A stretch of DNA of 44,363 nucleotides, from assembly GCF_018619335.1 (NCBI RefSeq), contig NZ_JAHHDX010000060.1:1-44363 (forward strand). The letters run 5' to 3'. The notes beneath the pieces are model-generated. The model had not been told where the DNA came from. It worked only from the letters and a program-made list of their open reading frames with translations, and did no database searches. Below are positions 17,522 to 25,414 of the stretch, in pieces (positions within the stretch are counted from its first letter, which is position 1; every line of letters begins with the position of its first letter). This stretch comes from Alteromonas sp. ALT199. Lineage in GTDB: Bacteria; Pseudomonadota; Gammaproteobacteria; Enterobacterales; Alteromonadaceae. Both the position numbers and the translations under genes were made by a program.

Positions 17522-19294
17522 CTATCTCCCCGCTCTCACTAAGCGAACTTTTGCCGCAGACGACTTGTTAAGGAAGTTATCAACGCCCGAATCAAAATCT
17601 AACGCCCATGCATTTTGTGCATCGTCACTATTTACACCATCGGCACTGGGCACTGACGTCCAATACCATAGTGGCTCCGTAGAAACAGTCCCTGTATTAG
17701 GGAAGTAGTCTTCATCAATCGCCACATCATCGGCAATACCTAAATGCATTAATGAGAAGAGTTCATGGTGAGTAGGTAAACGCCAGTCATAAAAACCACA
17801 CAAGCCTTGCGCATTTACCGCTTGGACATAGGCTGACGTGTTGCAGTTTGTTAATAAGCAGGTAGCGTTTGCACCGGTTTCATCACCTTCGAAGCCACCG
17901 TTAACTTCGTCGCTATACCACGAGTAGTTATAATCTTTGTCTTGAAACGCACCGTCATCTGTTTTCACTTCCCACACCAACCCGGTTACGTTATCGCGAA
18001 CGCACGACCACGTATCAGCACTGGCATCTTGTTCGTCGCCGTTGGCATTTAAGCGCGTAAAGTCAAAACCGGCTTTACCACGCCCCGCTTTCTCAATTAA
18101 GCCATTTTGCTCAATAATGTCAGCACCTCGTTGCCCGTCCTGGCCGGGAAATTCATTTTGCTGCGCTTCGGTTAAGGCGTTATTGGTAGCCTGCTGTAAA
18201 AAGCCGGTGTCGTTCAAAAGCGGGGTTGGCATTGGTCGTATATTTACGTTAATAGTGTCTTCTACGCTGTTACCGTTGCCGTCGGTCACTGTAAGGGTGT
18301 AGGCCACCACGGTAGTCGACGATACCAAAGGTGCTATAGCAAATGTAGATAACGTATCACTGTCATCTATTTGGCTACTTGTAGCAAAGGAAGCTAGCGC
18401 ACTGCTTGATGAAACATTGTTACTGCGCTCCCATGTATAGGTAAGTGGTAAAGCACTGGGAATACTGGTACTGGCCTCGCCATCTAGAATAACCACCTCC
18501 CCACTAAATACGCCTTGCGAGTAGCCCGCGTCGACAACCGGCAAAGTTTCGGTTTCAGATTGAACCGAAATAGTAACGGTATCAGTGTCAGTTGCCCCTT
18601 CACTATCGGTTACTTCTAACTGAAAAGTGAGCTGCTGAGCATCATTTGCGATAGGCGTAACAATAGTCAAAGTTGAAAGGTTAGTTTCCACACCCGTTAT
18701 AACATTAGTTCCGTCAGTTTGCGTCCACACGTAATCAGCTATTTCGCCATCCGACGCAGTGGAGTCAGAGTCAGTGCTTCCCGTACCATCAAAAACAATT
18801 TCGACGCCGCCGGGAAACGTATTTGCAGGTAAGTCGTCCCATTCAGGCACGTCAATACTCGCCTCTGGCGCAATGTTTACTGGCGCAACTGTAATGATGG
18901 TAAAGTCACTAGCTGTATTACCGCTTTGGTCGTTAACCGTCACAGTAAGCGTATACTCAGTAGCGCTATTGACTGAGGGCGCCACAAAGCTTGCCGCAGG
19001 AGCACCGGTGTCTTCGTGAGCAATAGTTAACGATGGTGATGCACTCCAATTATAAGCGTAAGTACCATCTCCTCCGCTTACCTCAGCACTTAGCGAATAG
19101 GTTACGTTTTCAGTAACGGTGGCATCTGGACCTGCATTCACAACTAATTCGCCGCTGCCAGAATCACCTCCACTAGAGTCACCGCCGCCACCGCCACCGC
19201 AGGCAGCTAACATAAATGCGCCACCAATAAGGGCTAGCCCTCGAACCACGGTGCGTGGAAGATAGCCTGAAAATGAAGACAAACATGATTGCAT
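17522..19294 (-). CDS. PKD-type repeat lipoprotein with C-terminal DUF1566 domain
   Basis: A 590-residue surface lipoprotein. The start at 19294 is chosen because GGGAG (19300-19304, minus strand) precedes it by 5 nt; the longer frame to 19369 lacks a site. The signal peptide ends at a lipobox (FMLAAC), followed by a Gly/Ser linker. About residues 55-360 form three Ig-like/PKD-type domains (VNAGPDATVTENVTYSL; YVWTQTDGTNVITG; VVDAGYSQGVFSGE). A DUF1566 domain follows at about 420-588 (NVTGLVWEVKTDDG, YDWRLPTHHELFSLM, YWTSVPSA, KVRLVRAG). Such proteins usually face the outside and may bind partners or polysaccharides. It is the first gene of a pair with 16947-17519. Confidence 0.82.
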   Translation of the reverse strand: MQSCLSSFSGYLPRTVVRGLALIGGAFMLAACGGGGGGDSSGGDSGSGELVVNAGPDATVTENVTYSLSAEVSGGDGTYAYNWSASPSLTIAHEDTGAPAASFVAPSVNSATEYTLTVTVNDQSGNTASDFTIITVAPVNIAPEASIDVPEWDDLPANTFPGGVEIVFDGTGSTDSDSTASDGEIADYVWTQTDGTNVITGVETNLSTLTIVTPIANDAQQLTFQLEVTDSEGATDTDTVTISVQSETETLPVVDAGYSQGVFSGEVVILDGEASTSIPSALPLTYTWERSNNVSSSSALASFATSSQIDDSDTLSTFAIAPLVSSTTVVAYTLTVTDGNGNSVEDTINVNIRPMPTPLLNDTGFLQQATNNALTEAQQNEFPGQDGQRGADIIEQNGLIEKAGRGKAGFDFTRLNANGDEQDASADTWSCVRDNVTGLVWEVKTDDGAFQDKDYNYSWYSDEVNGGFEGDETGANATCLLTNCNTSAYVQAVNAQGLCGFYDWRLPTHHELFSLMHLGIADDVAIDEDYFPNTGTVSTEPLWYWTSVPSADGVNSDDAQNAWALDFDSGVDNFLNKSSAAKVRLVRAGR

Positions 19295-19407
19295 ACATAC
19301 TCCCATCGCACTCTGTGCTGATATGTTAAACGCAGTGCGAGCAAAAACTTGATGTAGATAGAATCGCAAAAGGGCCTGTAGACGTTTTGCGTTACATGTA
19401 GCGGATA

Positions 19408-19917
19408 TTAGAAGGTGTTCTTGGCTTTATCAGCCACTAAGCTCGCCTCTTGCGCTTCAGATACCGTTACCTGAAGTGCCTCTAGCTGCTTTTTACCTAC
19501 CGCTACGTCAGTCATGTCGTAAATCATCATGCTGATAAAATCCACTTTGCCAGTTGCTGATGTAAGTGGAGAAAGCGTGATATTTTGGTACATATACGAC
19601 TCACTACCTGTAATCGGCCGATAGTTAGGAAACTTGAACAAATAAGGGCGCTGCTCCCACGTCATAAAAGCGCGAGTTTTTAACTCGAAAACGGGCTTTG
19701 CTTTTTTCATAAACCAGTCTTGCTTAATTGAAGGGAACAGTGAAAATAGAGATTTATCTCTTACCTCGCTCGGCAAAAGTCCGCTGTGGCTTTCCATAAA
19801 GCCATTCCATACCTGAACGGCAAAGTTACGGTCTAGTACCACAATACCCACGTCTACCGTTTGTAGCATGTCCATCATCCAATGGAATTCTTGTAACTCT
19901 TCTAAATGCTGGCTCAT
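19408..19917 (-). CDS. PAS domain protein
   Basis: A 169-residue cytoplasmic protein. The start at 19917 is chosen because the ATG overlaps the stop of the upstream gene (TAATG) and GGAGG precedes it. Residues 15-130 form a PAS domain (VDVGIVVLDRNFAVQVWNGFMESHSGL, ESYMYQNITLSPL, FISMMIYDMTDV). It ends with a helical linker (EALQVTVSEAQEASLVADKAKNTF) of the type that normally leads into a histidine-kinase or GGDEF domain, but stops there. It is translationally coupled to the REC-CheC gene, so it probably works with that regulator as a sensor or partner. It could also be a truncated kinase. Confidence 0.8.
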   Translation of the reverse strand: MSQHLEELQEFHWMMDMLQTVDVGIVVLDRNFAVQVWNGFMESHSGLLPSEVRDKSLFSLFPSIKQDWFMKKAKPVFELKTRAFMTWEQRPYLFKFPNYRPITGSESYMYQNITLSPLTSATGKVDFISMMIYDMTDVAVGKKQLEALQVTVSEAQEASLVADKAKNTF

Positions 19918-20912
19918 TAAAAATCCTCCAACAAGTGGGCAAGCTTTGAATTCATCATTTTCATAGACTCTTCCGTGAACAACAAAATCAAATCGCACTG
20001 AACGTTGTAACCTTCAAGCCCATAGCTAAGCTCTATGGCCAAGGTTCGCTTCCACTTAATTTGATTCATACTGATAATTTCAGTGATGGCACGGTGTTGA
20101 CCTAGCACAATGGGATGGCCTTGGCTGAAATTGATGTCCATTTGATTGGCCAAACCTGTTAAACAAGTTCCAATCAAAATACTCGCTGCATCCATTAGAA
20201 GTTCTAACTGAAGTTGGTCGTCTACTTCACCCTCTACATTCAGAATTTTAGCAACGTCGTCAAAACTAGAATCGCTTAAAATACACAGTGCTTCGCCACT
20301 GACTCCTGGCCCTAAAAAACCCTGACAAACCGCAGTGACTTGCTCGTGGCTTTCAATATCTGAAAGCATCATATGAAGCTCTGAAACTTCAATAAGGTTA
20401 ACGTTAGGTATGGGGAGCTCAACGAACACATTCATAGTCCGTGCGAGGTGGTCGCCTGCTTGCCCCATTGCTATGTTGGTTATCTCTTGATAACAATCAC
20501 GAATATCGGGGTCAAGTGGCGTAACTTCCTCTGGCTCTTCTTCTTCGACATGAAGGATATTATATTTATCAAGAACCTGTGCAAGCTTCTTAGGGTCGAC
20601 AGGTTTGCGAATAAAATCTAGGGCACCAAGTGACGTAACTCTATCATGAGCTTCTGGCTGAATATCACCAGATACCACGATAACTTTAGTTTTCAGCCCC
20701 TTCTTTTGAATGGCTTCTAACGTGCCATATCCATCCAGAACAGGCATGTTCAAATCTAAGAGCAAAAGATCGCCTTTGCCCTCCGCAAGTGCAGACAAAG
20801 CATCTTGGCCATTTTTTGCAAAGTGAACAGCTACATCCCAATCTTGGGGGAGGCACTTAGCCACTTGCTTGCGCGCAACTAACGAATCGTCACATACGAG
20901 TACGGAAAACAT
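19917..20912 (-). CDS. Response regulator with CheC-like phosphatase domain
   Basis: A 331-residue protein. Residues 1-115 are a receiver with D8-D9, phosphoacceptor D53 (LLLLDLNMP), S81 and K103 (RKPVD), all intact. After an acidic linker, residues 135-330 form a CheC/CheX-like domain. The first phosphatase helix carries the expected E143 and N146 (QEITNIAMG). The second has D241 and S244 where the motif would have Glu and Asn, so one of the two active sites looks altered. CheC-type domains dephosphorylate CheY-like receivers. No chemotaxis genes are nearby. It overlaps the PAS gene by one base, indicating a sensory unit. Confidence 0.85.
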   Translation of the reverse strand: MFSVLVCDDSLVARKQVAKCLPQDWDVAVHFAKNGQDALSALAEGKGDLLLLDLNMPVLDGYGTLEAIQKKGLKTKVIVVSGDIQPEAHDRVTSLGALDFIRKPVDPKKLAQVLDKYNILHVEEEEPEEVTPLDPDIRDCYQEITNIAMGQAGDHLARTMNVFVELPIPNVNLIEVSELHMMLSDIESHEQVTAVCQGFLGPGVSGEALCILSDSSFDDVAKILNVEGEVDDQLQLELLMDAASILIGTCLTGLANQMDINFSQGHPIVLGQHRAITEIISMNQIKWKRTLAIELSYGLEGYNVQCDLILLFTEESMKMMNSKLAHLLEDF

Positions 20913-21178
20913 TAAGTTCTTTTACCACCTAGCTTTTTCAACCAGCTGATGCTGATATTTTTTAGCAATTTCAATTGTATCGGCACAACCAATTTGAACT
21001 GAAGTATTGATTTTTCTTCGCGATAAGACAGAGGCTATGCTATATCGATTTTTATAAACAGGTAACCTGCATATAGTGATACGAAACCCCTCATTAAGAA
21101 ATAGCACTTTTGGGGAATATTGCCAGCGTGGTTTACAATTTGCTGCAGGCTTACTAAATGGTTAGAACAATGAAACCT

Positions 21179-21205
21179 TAAAAGGGATATTTAAACAAAT
21201 ATCCC
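21179..21205 (-). terminator. Terminator of the lrgAB operon
   Basis: GGGATATTT (21184-21192) pairs with AAATATCCC (21197-21205). On the minus strand it is followed by TTTTAAGG. It overlaps the lrgB stop codon. Confidence 0.6.
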
Positions 21206-21907
21206 GAAAACAACTGGTATCGCTAAAGCAGTGAATATGCCATTCACGCACAGCCCAAGTGTTGCCATAGCAGCCACCTCTTCACCCATGTGAATGGCTT
21301 TAGCAGTACCAACGGCATGTGCAACTGTGCCTAAGGCAATACCTTGCGCTTGACGATCCGTTACATTAAAAACCGAAAACATCCCTGCCGCTACAATAGC
21401 TCCTACGATACCAGTGGTTATAACGAAAACAGCTGCTAACGCTGGCACTCCACCAATCTGGGCGCTTGCTTCCATCGCCAAAGGCGTAGTAATTGATTTA
21501 GCTAGCATCGTCATATTGATCGCCGTTGGTGCATCGAGAATATAAAGCGAAAACCATGCTGTAACAGGTGCAATTATTCCTCCAAAAACTATGCTTACTA
21601 TTAATCGCCAACCGTAATACTTCAGCTTTTGCCATTGTCGGTAAATTGGTAACGCTAACGCCACAGTTATAGGCCCTAAAAGCCAATGTAATAGGGAAGC
21701 CGAGCGTTGATACTCAACAACACTGGTATTGGTTAGGGAAAGGCCCACTGACACCAAAAGAGCAGTAATAATAATGGGGTGTGCAACCGGATGACCATTG
21801 CATTTTTTATTAACCCCCAGTGCAATAACGTAGCTAATTAAGGATACGCAAAGCCACAATAGTCCCGTAAGGGTAAACGTTTGATTTAACGCGTCTATCA
21901 TTAACAT
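21191..21907 (-). CDS. lrgB: LrgB/CidB family membrane protein
   Basis: A 238-residue polytopic membrane protein with about seven hydrophobic segments. Family signatures include LLGPITVALALPIYRQW, AKSITTPLAMEASAQIGG and GTVAHAVGTAKA. LrgB/CidB proteins pair with LrgA/CidA. They were first described as holin/antiholin-like modulators of autolysis in Staphylococcus. Relatives transport small carboxylates: pyruvate by Bacillus PftAB and glycolate by plant PLGG1. It overlaps lrgA by 7 bp, so the two are co-translated. Which substrate applies here is unknown. Confidence 0.9.
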   Translation of the reverse strand: MLMIDALNQTFTLTGLLWLCVSLISYVIALGVNKKCNGHPVAHPIIITALLVSVGLSLTNTSVVEYQRSASLLHWLLGPITVALALPIYRQWQKLKYYGWRLIVSIVFGGIIAPVTAWFSLYILDAPTAINMTMLAKSITTPLAMEASAQIGGVPALAAVFVITTGIVGAIVAAGMFSVFNVTDRQAQGIALGTVAHAVGTAKAIHMGEEVAAMATLGLCVNGIFTALAIPVVFGIFV

Positions 21908-22305
21908 TCCTCATTCGCTTGCGAAGTATCAGAGCTTTTATTCTTTTTACTGCGAAATAATTTTTGAGAAAACCAGGCCGTTAAGCCTAGGCTCAGCGAA
22001 GTAGTAGCAATAATGGCGATAGCAATGGCCAGCGCATTGGCTTGAATATCACTCCAATAAATAGACACACCAAGTACTGCAGGGACGAAGAACAAAGACA
22101 TATGCTTTAAAGGCAGGGAAACAAAACGCGCGGTGTGTACTTCAAGCTTTGGAAAAATAAAAAATCCCCCCAGCAAGAGAAGAAGCCCCATTAGCGGGCC
22201 GGGTATAGGCAAGGCCAACGCGTTTACAACGAAAAGCCCAAGGTAATAAGCGGCAAAAACCAACAAAGCCCCCACTGCTGCATGTCTCACATTACTCACT
22301 ATCAT
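21901..22305 (-). CDS. lrgA: LrgA/CidA family membrane protein
   Basis: A 134-residue protein with four hydrophobic segments and the family motif LPIPGPLMGLLLLLG, then LPLKHMSLFFVPAVLGV. The C-terminus is short, charged and cytoplasmic. It is the partner of LrgB, encoded directly downstream with a 7-bp overlap. A LytTR regulator gene lies 181 bp upstream on the same strand, recalling the LytSR/LytST-lrgAB arrangement of Gram-positive bacteria. Confidence 0.88.
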   Translation of the reverse strand: MIVSNVRHAAVGALLVFAAYYLGLFVVNALALPIPGPLMGLLLLLGGFFIFPKLEVHTARFVSLPLKHMSLFFVPAVLGVSIYWSDIQANALAIAIAIIATTSLSLGLTAWFSQKLFRSKKNKSSDTSQANEEC

Positions 22306-22486
22306 CTCTTATTTCTCTAAATGAAGAGACAAGTGTAACGATTAGCGAGTTTGACCTCCAGCAGGACCATGGTCGTATGGTGCTAAGATCGAAAATCGAA
22401 GGGTTTCTATGACAAAGTTTCGTTGGTAAAACCTGACTGACATTCGTGTTCAAAGGCTATTAAACTATAACAAGCAGTATGTTCAA

Positions 22487-23260
22487 TTATGGTTCTTGGC
22501 TTTGTACATGCCAAGACTGATAGTAATATTTGTCAGTAATTTTAAAAGACTTGCCCCCCTGCATAACAGCCCATTGCTGATTTAATCTTTGCTCTAAATG
22601 CGCAACATACTTTGCATTTACTGCTACTGAGCGATTACACCGCTTAAAATGCTGTTCGCCTAGCCGCTTCAGCAGTTCACACAAAGTTGTACGAACCACA
22701 TAGCTTTCTGATAGCGTTTGAACACACATGTAATCCCCTGCGGCCTCTACCCACCTGATATCTGAGGGGTTTAGACAACACCATCCATTTTCAGCCCTAA
22801 TTCCTACCACGTTAGGTCTAGCACTTTTACTTAGTTGGTGACGCAAGGTTGCTAACAATGCGGGTTCAGATACGCCGTACTGTTCGCATAGACCTTTTAC
22901 AAGTAAGTTGAATTGAAAATCTCGCTCGTAGTAATGACATTTGTTTTTAACATATTCGATAGCACGTACTAATTGTGCTTCTTCAAATGGCAACTTGACA
23001 AAACCAGACGCATTATGTGAAAAGGCTAAAAGCGCTTCCTCATCTTTATTTCCTACTGCTAACCAGCAGCGTGAAGCCAGATTTCTGCTCGATTGAGAAA
23101 CCGAATAAAAGCCTACTGAGTCGGGGTGCTTTTCGGCAAGTGTTAAACAATGCCCCACCGATTGCGCCTCAAAGATTTTATGAAAAGCATTAAGCCTCTT
23201 CAGCATTGCACAGAGCGAGCTTTGCATAGTTTCAGATTGTAAGAAAACCAGTGCGATCAT
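22487..23260 (-). CDS. LytTR-type regulator with degenerate receiver
   Basis: A 257-residue protein. The C-terminal 100 residues form a LytTR DNA-binding domain (DIRWVEAAGDYMCVQTLSESYVVRTTLCELLKRL, FKRCNRSVAVNAKYV). Residues 1-115 have the size and alpha/beta pattern of a receiver (MIALVFLQSETMQSSLCAML...; GFVKLPFEEAQLVRAI) but lack the acidic pair and a clear phosphoacceptor Asp. Control by phosphorylation is therefore doubtful. It lies upstream of lrgAB on the same strand, and LytTR proteins are the known regulators of lrgAB-type operons, so lrgAB is the likely target. No cognate LytS kinase is in the window. Confidence 0.8.
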   Translation of the reverse strand: MIALVFLQSETMQSSLCAMLKRLNAFHKIFEAQSVGHCLTLAEKHPDSVGFYSVSQSSRNLASRCWLAVGNKDEEALLAFSHNASGFVKLPFEEAQLVRAIEYVKNKCHYYERDFQFNLLVKGLCEQYGVSEPALLATLRHQLSKSARPNVVGIRAENGWCCLNPSDIRWVEAAGDYMCVQTLSESYVVRTTLCELLKRLGEQHFKRCNRSVAVNAKYVAHLEQRLNQQWAVMQGGKSFKITDKYYYQSWHVQSQEP

Positions 23261-23364
23261 CCTAGCTCCCTTGCTAGTGCAAATAATTATAGCTGCTAAA
23301 GCATCCTACCCTGCGCCTCTTAAACAACTTATAAAACAACCAAGAAAAAGTAACTAGTTGTTTC

Positions 23365-23396
23365 TTATAAAAAAGGGGCTATAAACCACATAGCCC
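23365..23396 (-). terminator. Terminator of the DUF3718 gene
   Basis: GGGCTAT (23376-23382) and ATAGCCC (23390-23396) form a stem with a 7-nt loop. On the minus strand it is followed by CCTTTTTTAT. It lies about 25 bp downstream of the stop at 23421. Confidence 0.75.
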
Positions 23397-23420
23397 AATC
23401 ACCAGGGTAAAGACTTCTTG

Positions 23421-23747
23421 CTAGCGTTTTGCAGTTAAAACTCTAGGGCTTGCATTAACACGACGGGCAATATGCTGAGCAGTTTCAGATGCATTGTGGG
23501 TAGCTGCAAAGGTCAACATATCTTGTCCGTTGCACACTAAACCTTCATGCAAATTTTTCATATTAAGGCCAGTTTCTTTCACAGCACGATGCAATTTTAA
23601 GCGGCTGTCGCTTTTAATCGCTTCACATACAGCAATTAAATCATCTTCAAGTTCTGCTGGATAAGAGCCCGCACTAGCGGCAGTAGTAGTTAAAGAAAGG
23701 GTAATTCCGAGTAAAGCAAATTGGGTAACACGGCGTGACATAAACAT
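23421..23747 (-). CDS. DUF3718 family exported protein
   Basis: A 108-residue protein. The start at 23747 is preferred because AGAGGA precedes it, while the longer frame (to 23894) has no site. The signal peptide is cleaved near ASAGS (about residue 26). The mature domain of about 80 residues has two conserved Cys (LIAVCEAI and GLVCNGQDM), a DSRLKLHRAVKE helix and ends in a basic tail. It resembles the small periplasmic DUF3718 proteins found in Shewanella and Alteromonas, whose function is unknown. The gene is monocistronic with its own terminator. Confidence 0.75.
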   Translation of the reverse strand: MFMSRRVTQFALLGITLSLTTTAASAGSYPAELEDDLIAVCEAIKSDSRLKLHRAVKETGLNMKNLHEGLVCNGQDMLTFAATHNASETAQHIARRVNASPRVLTAKR

Positions 23748-24063
23748 AACAAGTTCCTCTGATAATATTTGGCAACGCGGTGACGACCTCTTTTGCCTCC
23801 GCATCATTAAGTTAGTGAAACTTTGTAAAAAACACGCTATAAAAACGTTAAAACACGGCTGTCTGAGATATTGCGATAAGACTACAAAACCCAAGGACTA
23901 ATAATCGGTCAAGACTGTAGTTAGTCGCACTTAACACACACTTTGCAACATTTAGTTAATGCGCAATTAAGTGAGTATCGCGAAGGTTTAGTGCGCAAGT
24001 TAGTTTGTTTAAGTGAAAAAAACTGCAGCACTATGACTAATTACATGAATACAAGGAAGCATT
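23748..24063. other. Divergent intergenic region
   Basis: This 316-bp gap holds the divergent promoters of the DUF3718 gene (minus) and the permuted-papain gene (plus). No clear -35/-10 pair or RNA gene could be named. An AAGGAAG ribosome binding site lies just before 24064. Confidence 0.4.
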
Positions 24064-24723
24064 ATGCTAGAACAGCAGCAATATCATTTAATAAGAGAAC
24101 ACATGCAGCCGGGCGATATCATTGCGTTTGGTGGAAATAGCTTATTTTCTCGTTGGACAAAACTCACCACTCGTTCTTCTGTCACCCATGTTGCGGTAGT
24201 TATGCAAACTAAGATGCGCGACGATGAAACAAGTCGATATTTCAATCAAGTCATGGAGGCCACATCTTTTAAAGGCAAACGGGGAGTCATGACAAACCGG
24301 CTAAGTGAGCGTGTCGCGTCATATGACGGTGATATTTGGTGGCTGCCCTTGTCGAACGCGTCACGAAGTGTGTTCGAAGAAAACAAACGTAGTTTTTTTA
24401 ACTTTATGTTTGAACAAGAAGGAAAGCCTTATGATGTACTGCAGCTATTTGGCTCAGCGGTTGACGCCTTTGACGAGCATCCGCTTTTCAGCAATATTAG
24501 CTATAACCAAGAAGATTTTAATAGCTGGTTTTGTTCCGAACTTATTGCTGAAGGTCTAGAAACTGCAGGCGTAGTGACTGGCGTGAACGCTTCCGAGGTA
24601 ACCCCAGTTGACATTTGTCGGTTCAATATATTTAAAAGACGTTACGTTCAGCTTAAAGGAAAAGGCAGGGTAATTGGCGGCTATAACTCGTTAAGGCCCG
24701 ACAATTGGGGCCAGATTGCCTAA
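24064..24723 (+). CDS. Permuted papain-like amidase family protein (YiiX/YebB-like)
   Basis: A 219-residue protein without a signal peptide. The order of motifs is that of the circularly permuted NlpC/P60 fold (DUF830, YiiX/YebB). After MQPGDIIAFGGNSLFSRWTKLTTRSSVTHVAVV, which contains the His, the Cys comes late in WFCSELIAEGLETAGV. Conserved MEAT and GKPYDVLQLFG segments lie between. Members are thought to cleave or transfer amide or ester bonds, often on lipids or peptidoglycan; the substrate here is unknown. Catalytic His and Cys are present, so it is probably active. A good AAGGAAG site precedes the ATG. Confidence 0.78.
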   Translation: MLEQQQYHLIREHMQPGDIIAFGGNSLFSRWTKLTTRSSVTHVAVVMQTKMRDDETSRYFNQVMEATSFKGKRGVMTNRLSERVASYDGDIWWLPLSNASRSVFEENKRSFFNFMFEQEGKPYDVLQLFGSAVDAFDEHPLFSNISYNQEDFNSWFCSELIAEGLETAGVVTGVNASEVTPVDICRFNIFKRRYVQLKGKGRVIGGYNSLRPDNWGQIA

Positions 24724-24737
24724 CCCCAAATCAGTAG

Positions 24738-24774
24738 AAAAGCGTACTACCTACCACAAGTAGGTAACGTTTTT
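24738..24774. terminator. Imperfect bidirectional terminator
   Basis: A hairpin with core TACCTAC (24748-24754) and GTAGGTA (24760-24766) and flanking CGT/ACG pairing separated by a small bulge. A-rich and T-rich ends lie on both sides, between two convergent genes. Confidence 0.6.
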
Positions 24775-25104
24775 CTAGAAAATACTATCTTGGTGAATTT
24801 TGATAAACATACCCGTACCGATTTTCGAGTAATCAATCTTATATTCTTTTCCATTTAGCGTTTGAATGAACAATAGTGTTTTTTCGTCGCCAAAAACGTC
24901 ACTGGTCGTTACGTCTACTAGTTCCATATCCATCATTTTGGCATCGCGCTTATTCTCAGGCACTTTGCCTTCGTATTGTTTAATGCCTTTATAGGTTACA
25001 ATAATTGGCGGATGCTCATCGCCATTAATAACCAACAAATCTAACTTTCTAATTTTATGAATGATGGTGTTTCGACCACTTGTAATGAAGGGTTTTTCAG
25101 TCAT
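24775..25104 (-). CDS. Hypothetical protein
   Basis: A 109-residue soluble protein that I do not recognise. The start at 25104 is preferred: GGAG lies 6 nt upstream of it, whereas the ATG two codons earlier (25110) abuts the site. The sequence is beta-rich with alternating hydrophobic residues (LDLLVINGDEHPPIIVTYKG, TLLFIQTLNGKEYKIDY) and has no signal peptide or Cys. It may be a small beta-barrel or regulatory protein. It is monocistronic and converges with the permuted-papain gene. Confidence 0.65.
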   Translation of the reverse strand: MTEKPFITSGRNTIIHKIRKLDLLVINGDEHPPIIVTYKGIKQYEGKVPENKRDAKMMDMELVDVTTSDVFGDEKTLLFIQTLNGKEYKIDYSKIGTGMFIKIHQDSIF

Positions 25105-25414
25105 TCTCATCTCCGCGACCGCTTACCTGCTATTTAGTTATTAACAAAGAATGTGAAAGTCGAGTCTATCACGATGTTAATAAACAGCACATAAGCATTT
25201 GGTTGATATTTATGTGCAAAGTATAAACATAAAATGCATAAAACGGGTAAAAAGTCGCTAATTTTTAGTATTTAAGCCTTTTTTATTTAAATCTATCGTT
25301 TTAAAAATTCAAAGGGCTACATCTACCACACGATCCCCTCTTCACGCTAAACAACCAAGAACGTCAAAGAAATCATAGCTTAAACAGAATATATGCTCCG
25401 TGATTAGAGCCCTA
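25105..25414. other. AT-rich intergenic region
   Basis: About 310 bp, very AT-rich, between two minus-strand genes. It must hold the promoter of the 24775-25104 gene and the 3' end of the MbnP-like transcript. I see no convincing hairpin with a T-run and no coding frame. Confidence 0.4.

Noticed and set aside
20922..21107. 61-codon minus-strand frame upstream of the REC-CheC gene
   Set aside because: No recognisable family or good start, basic low-information composition, and it occupies the likely promoter region.
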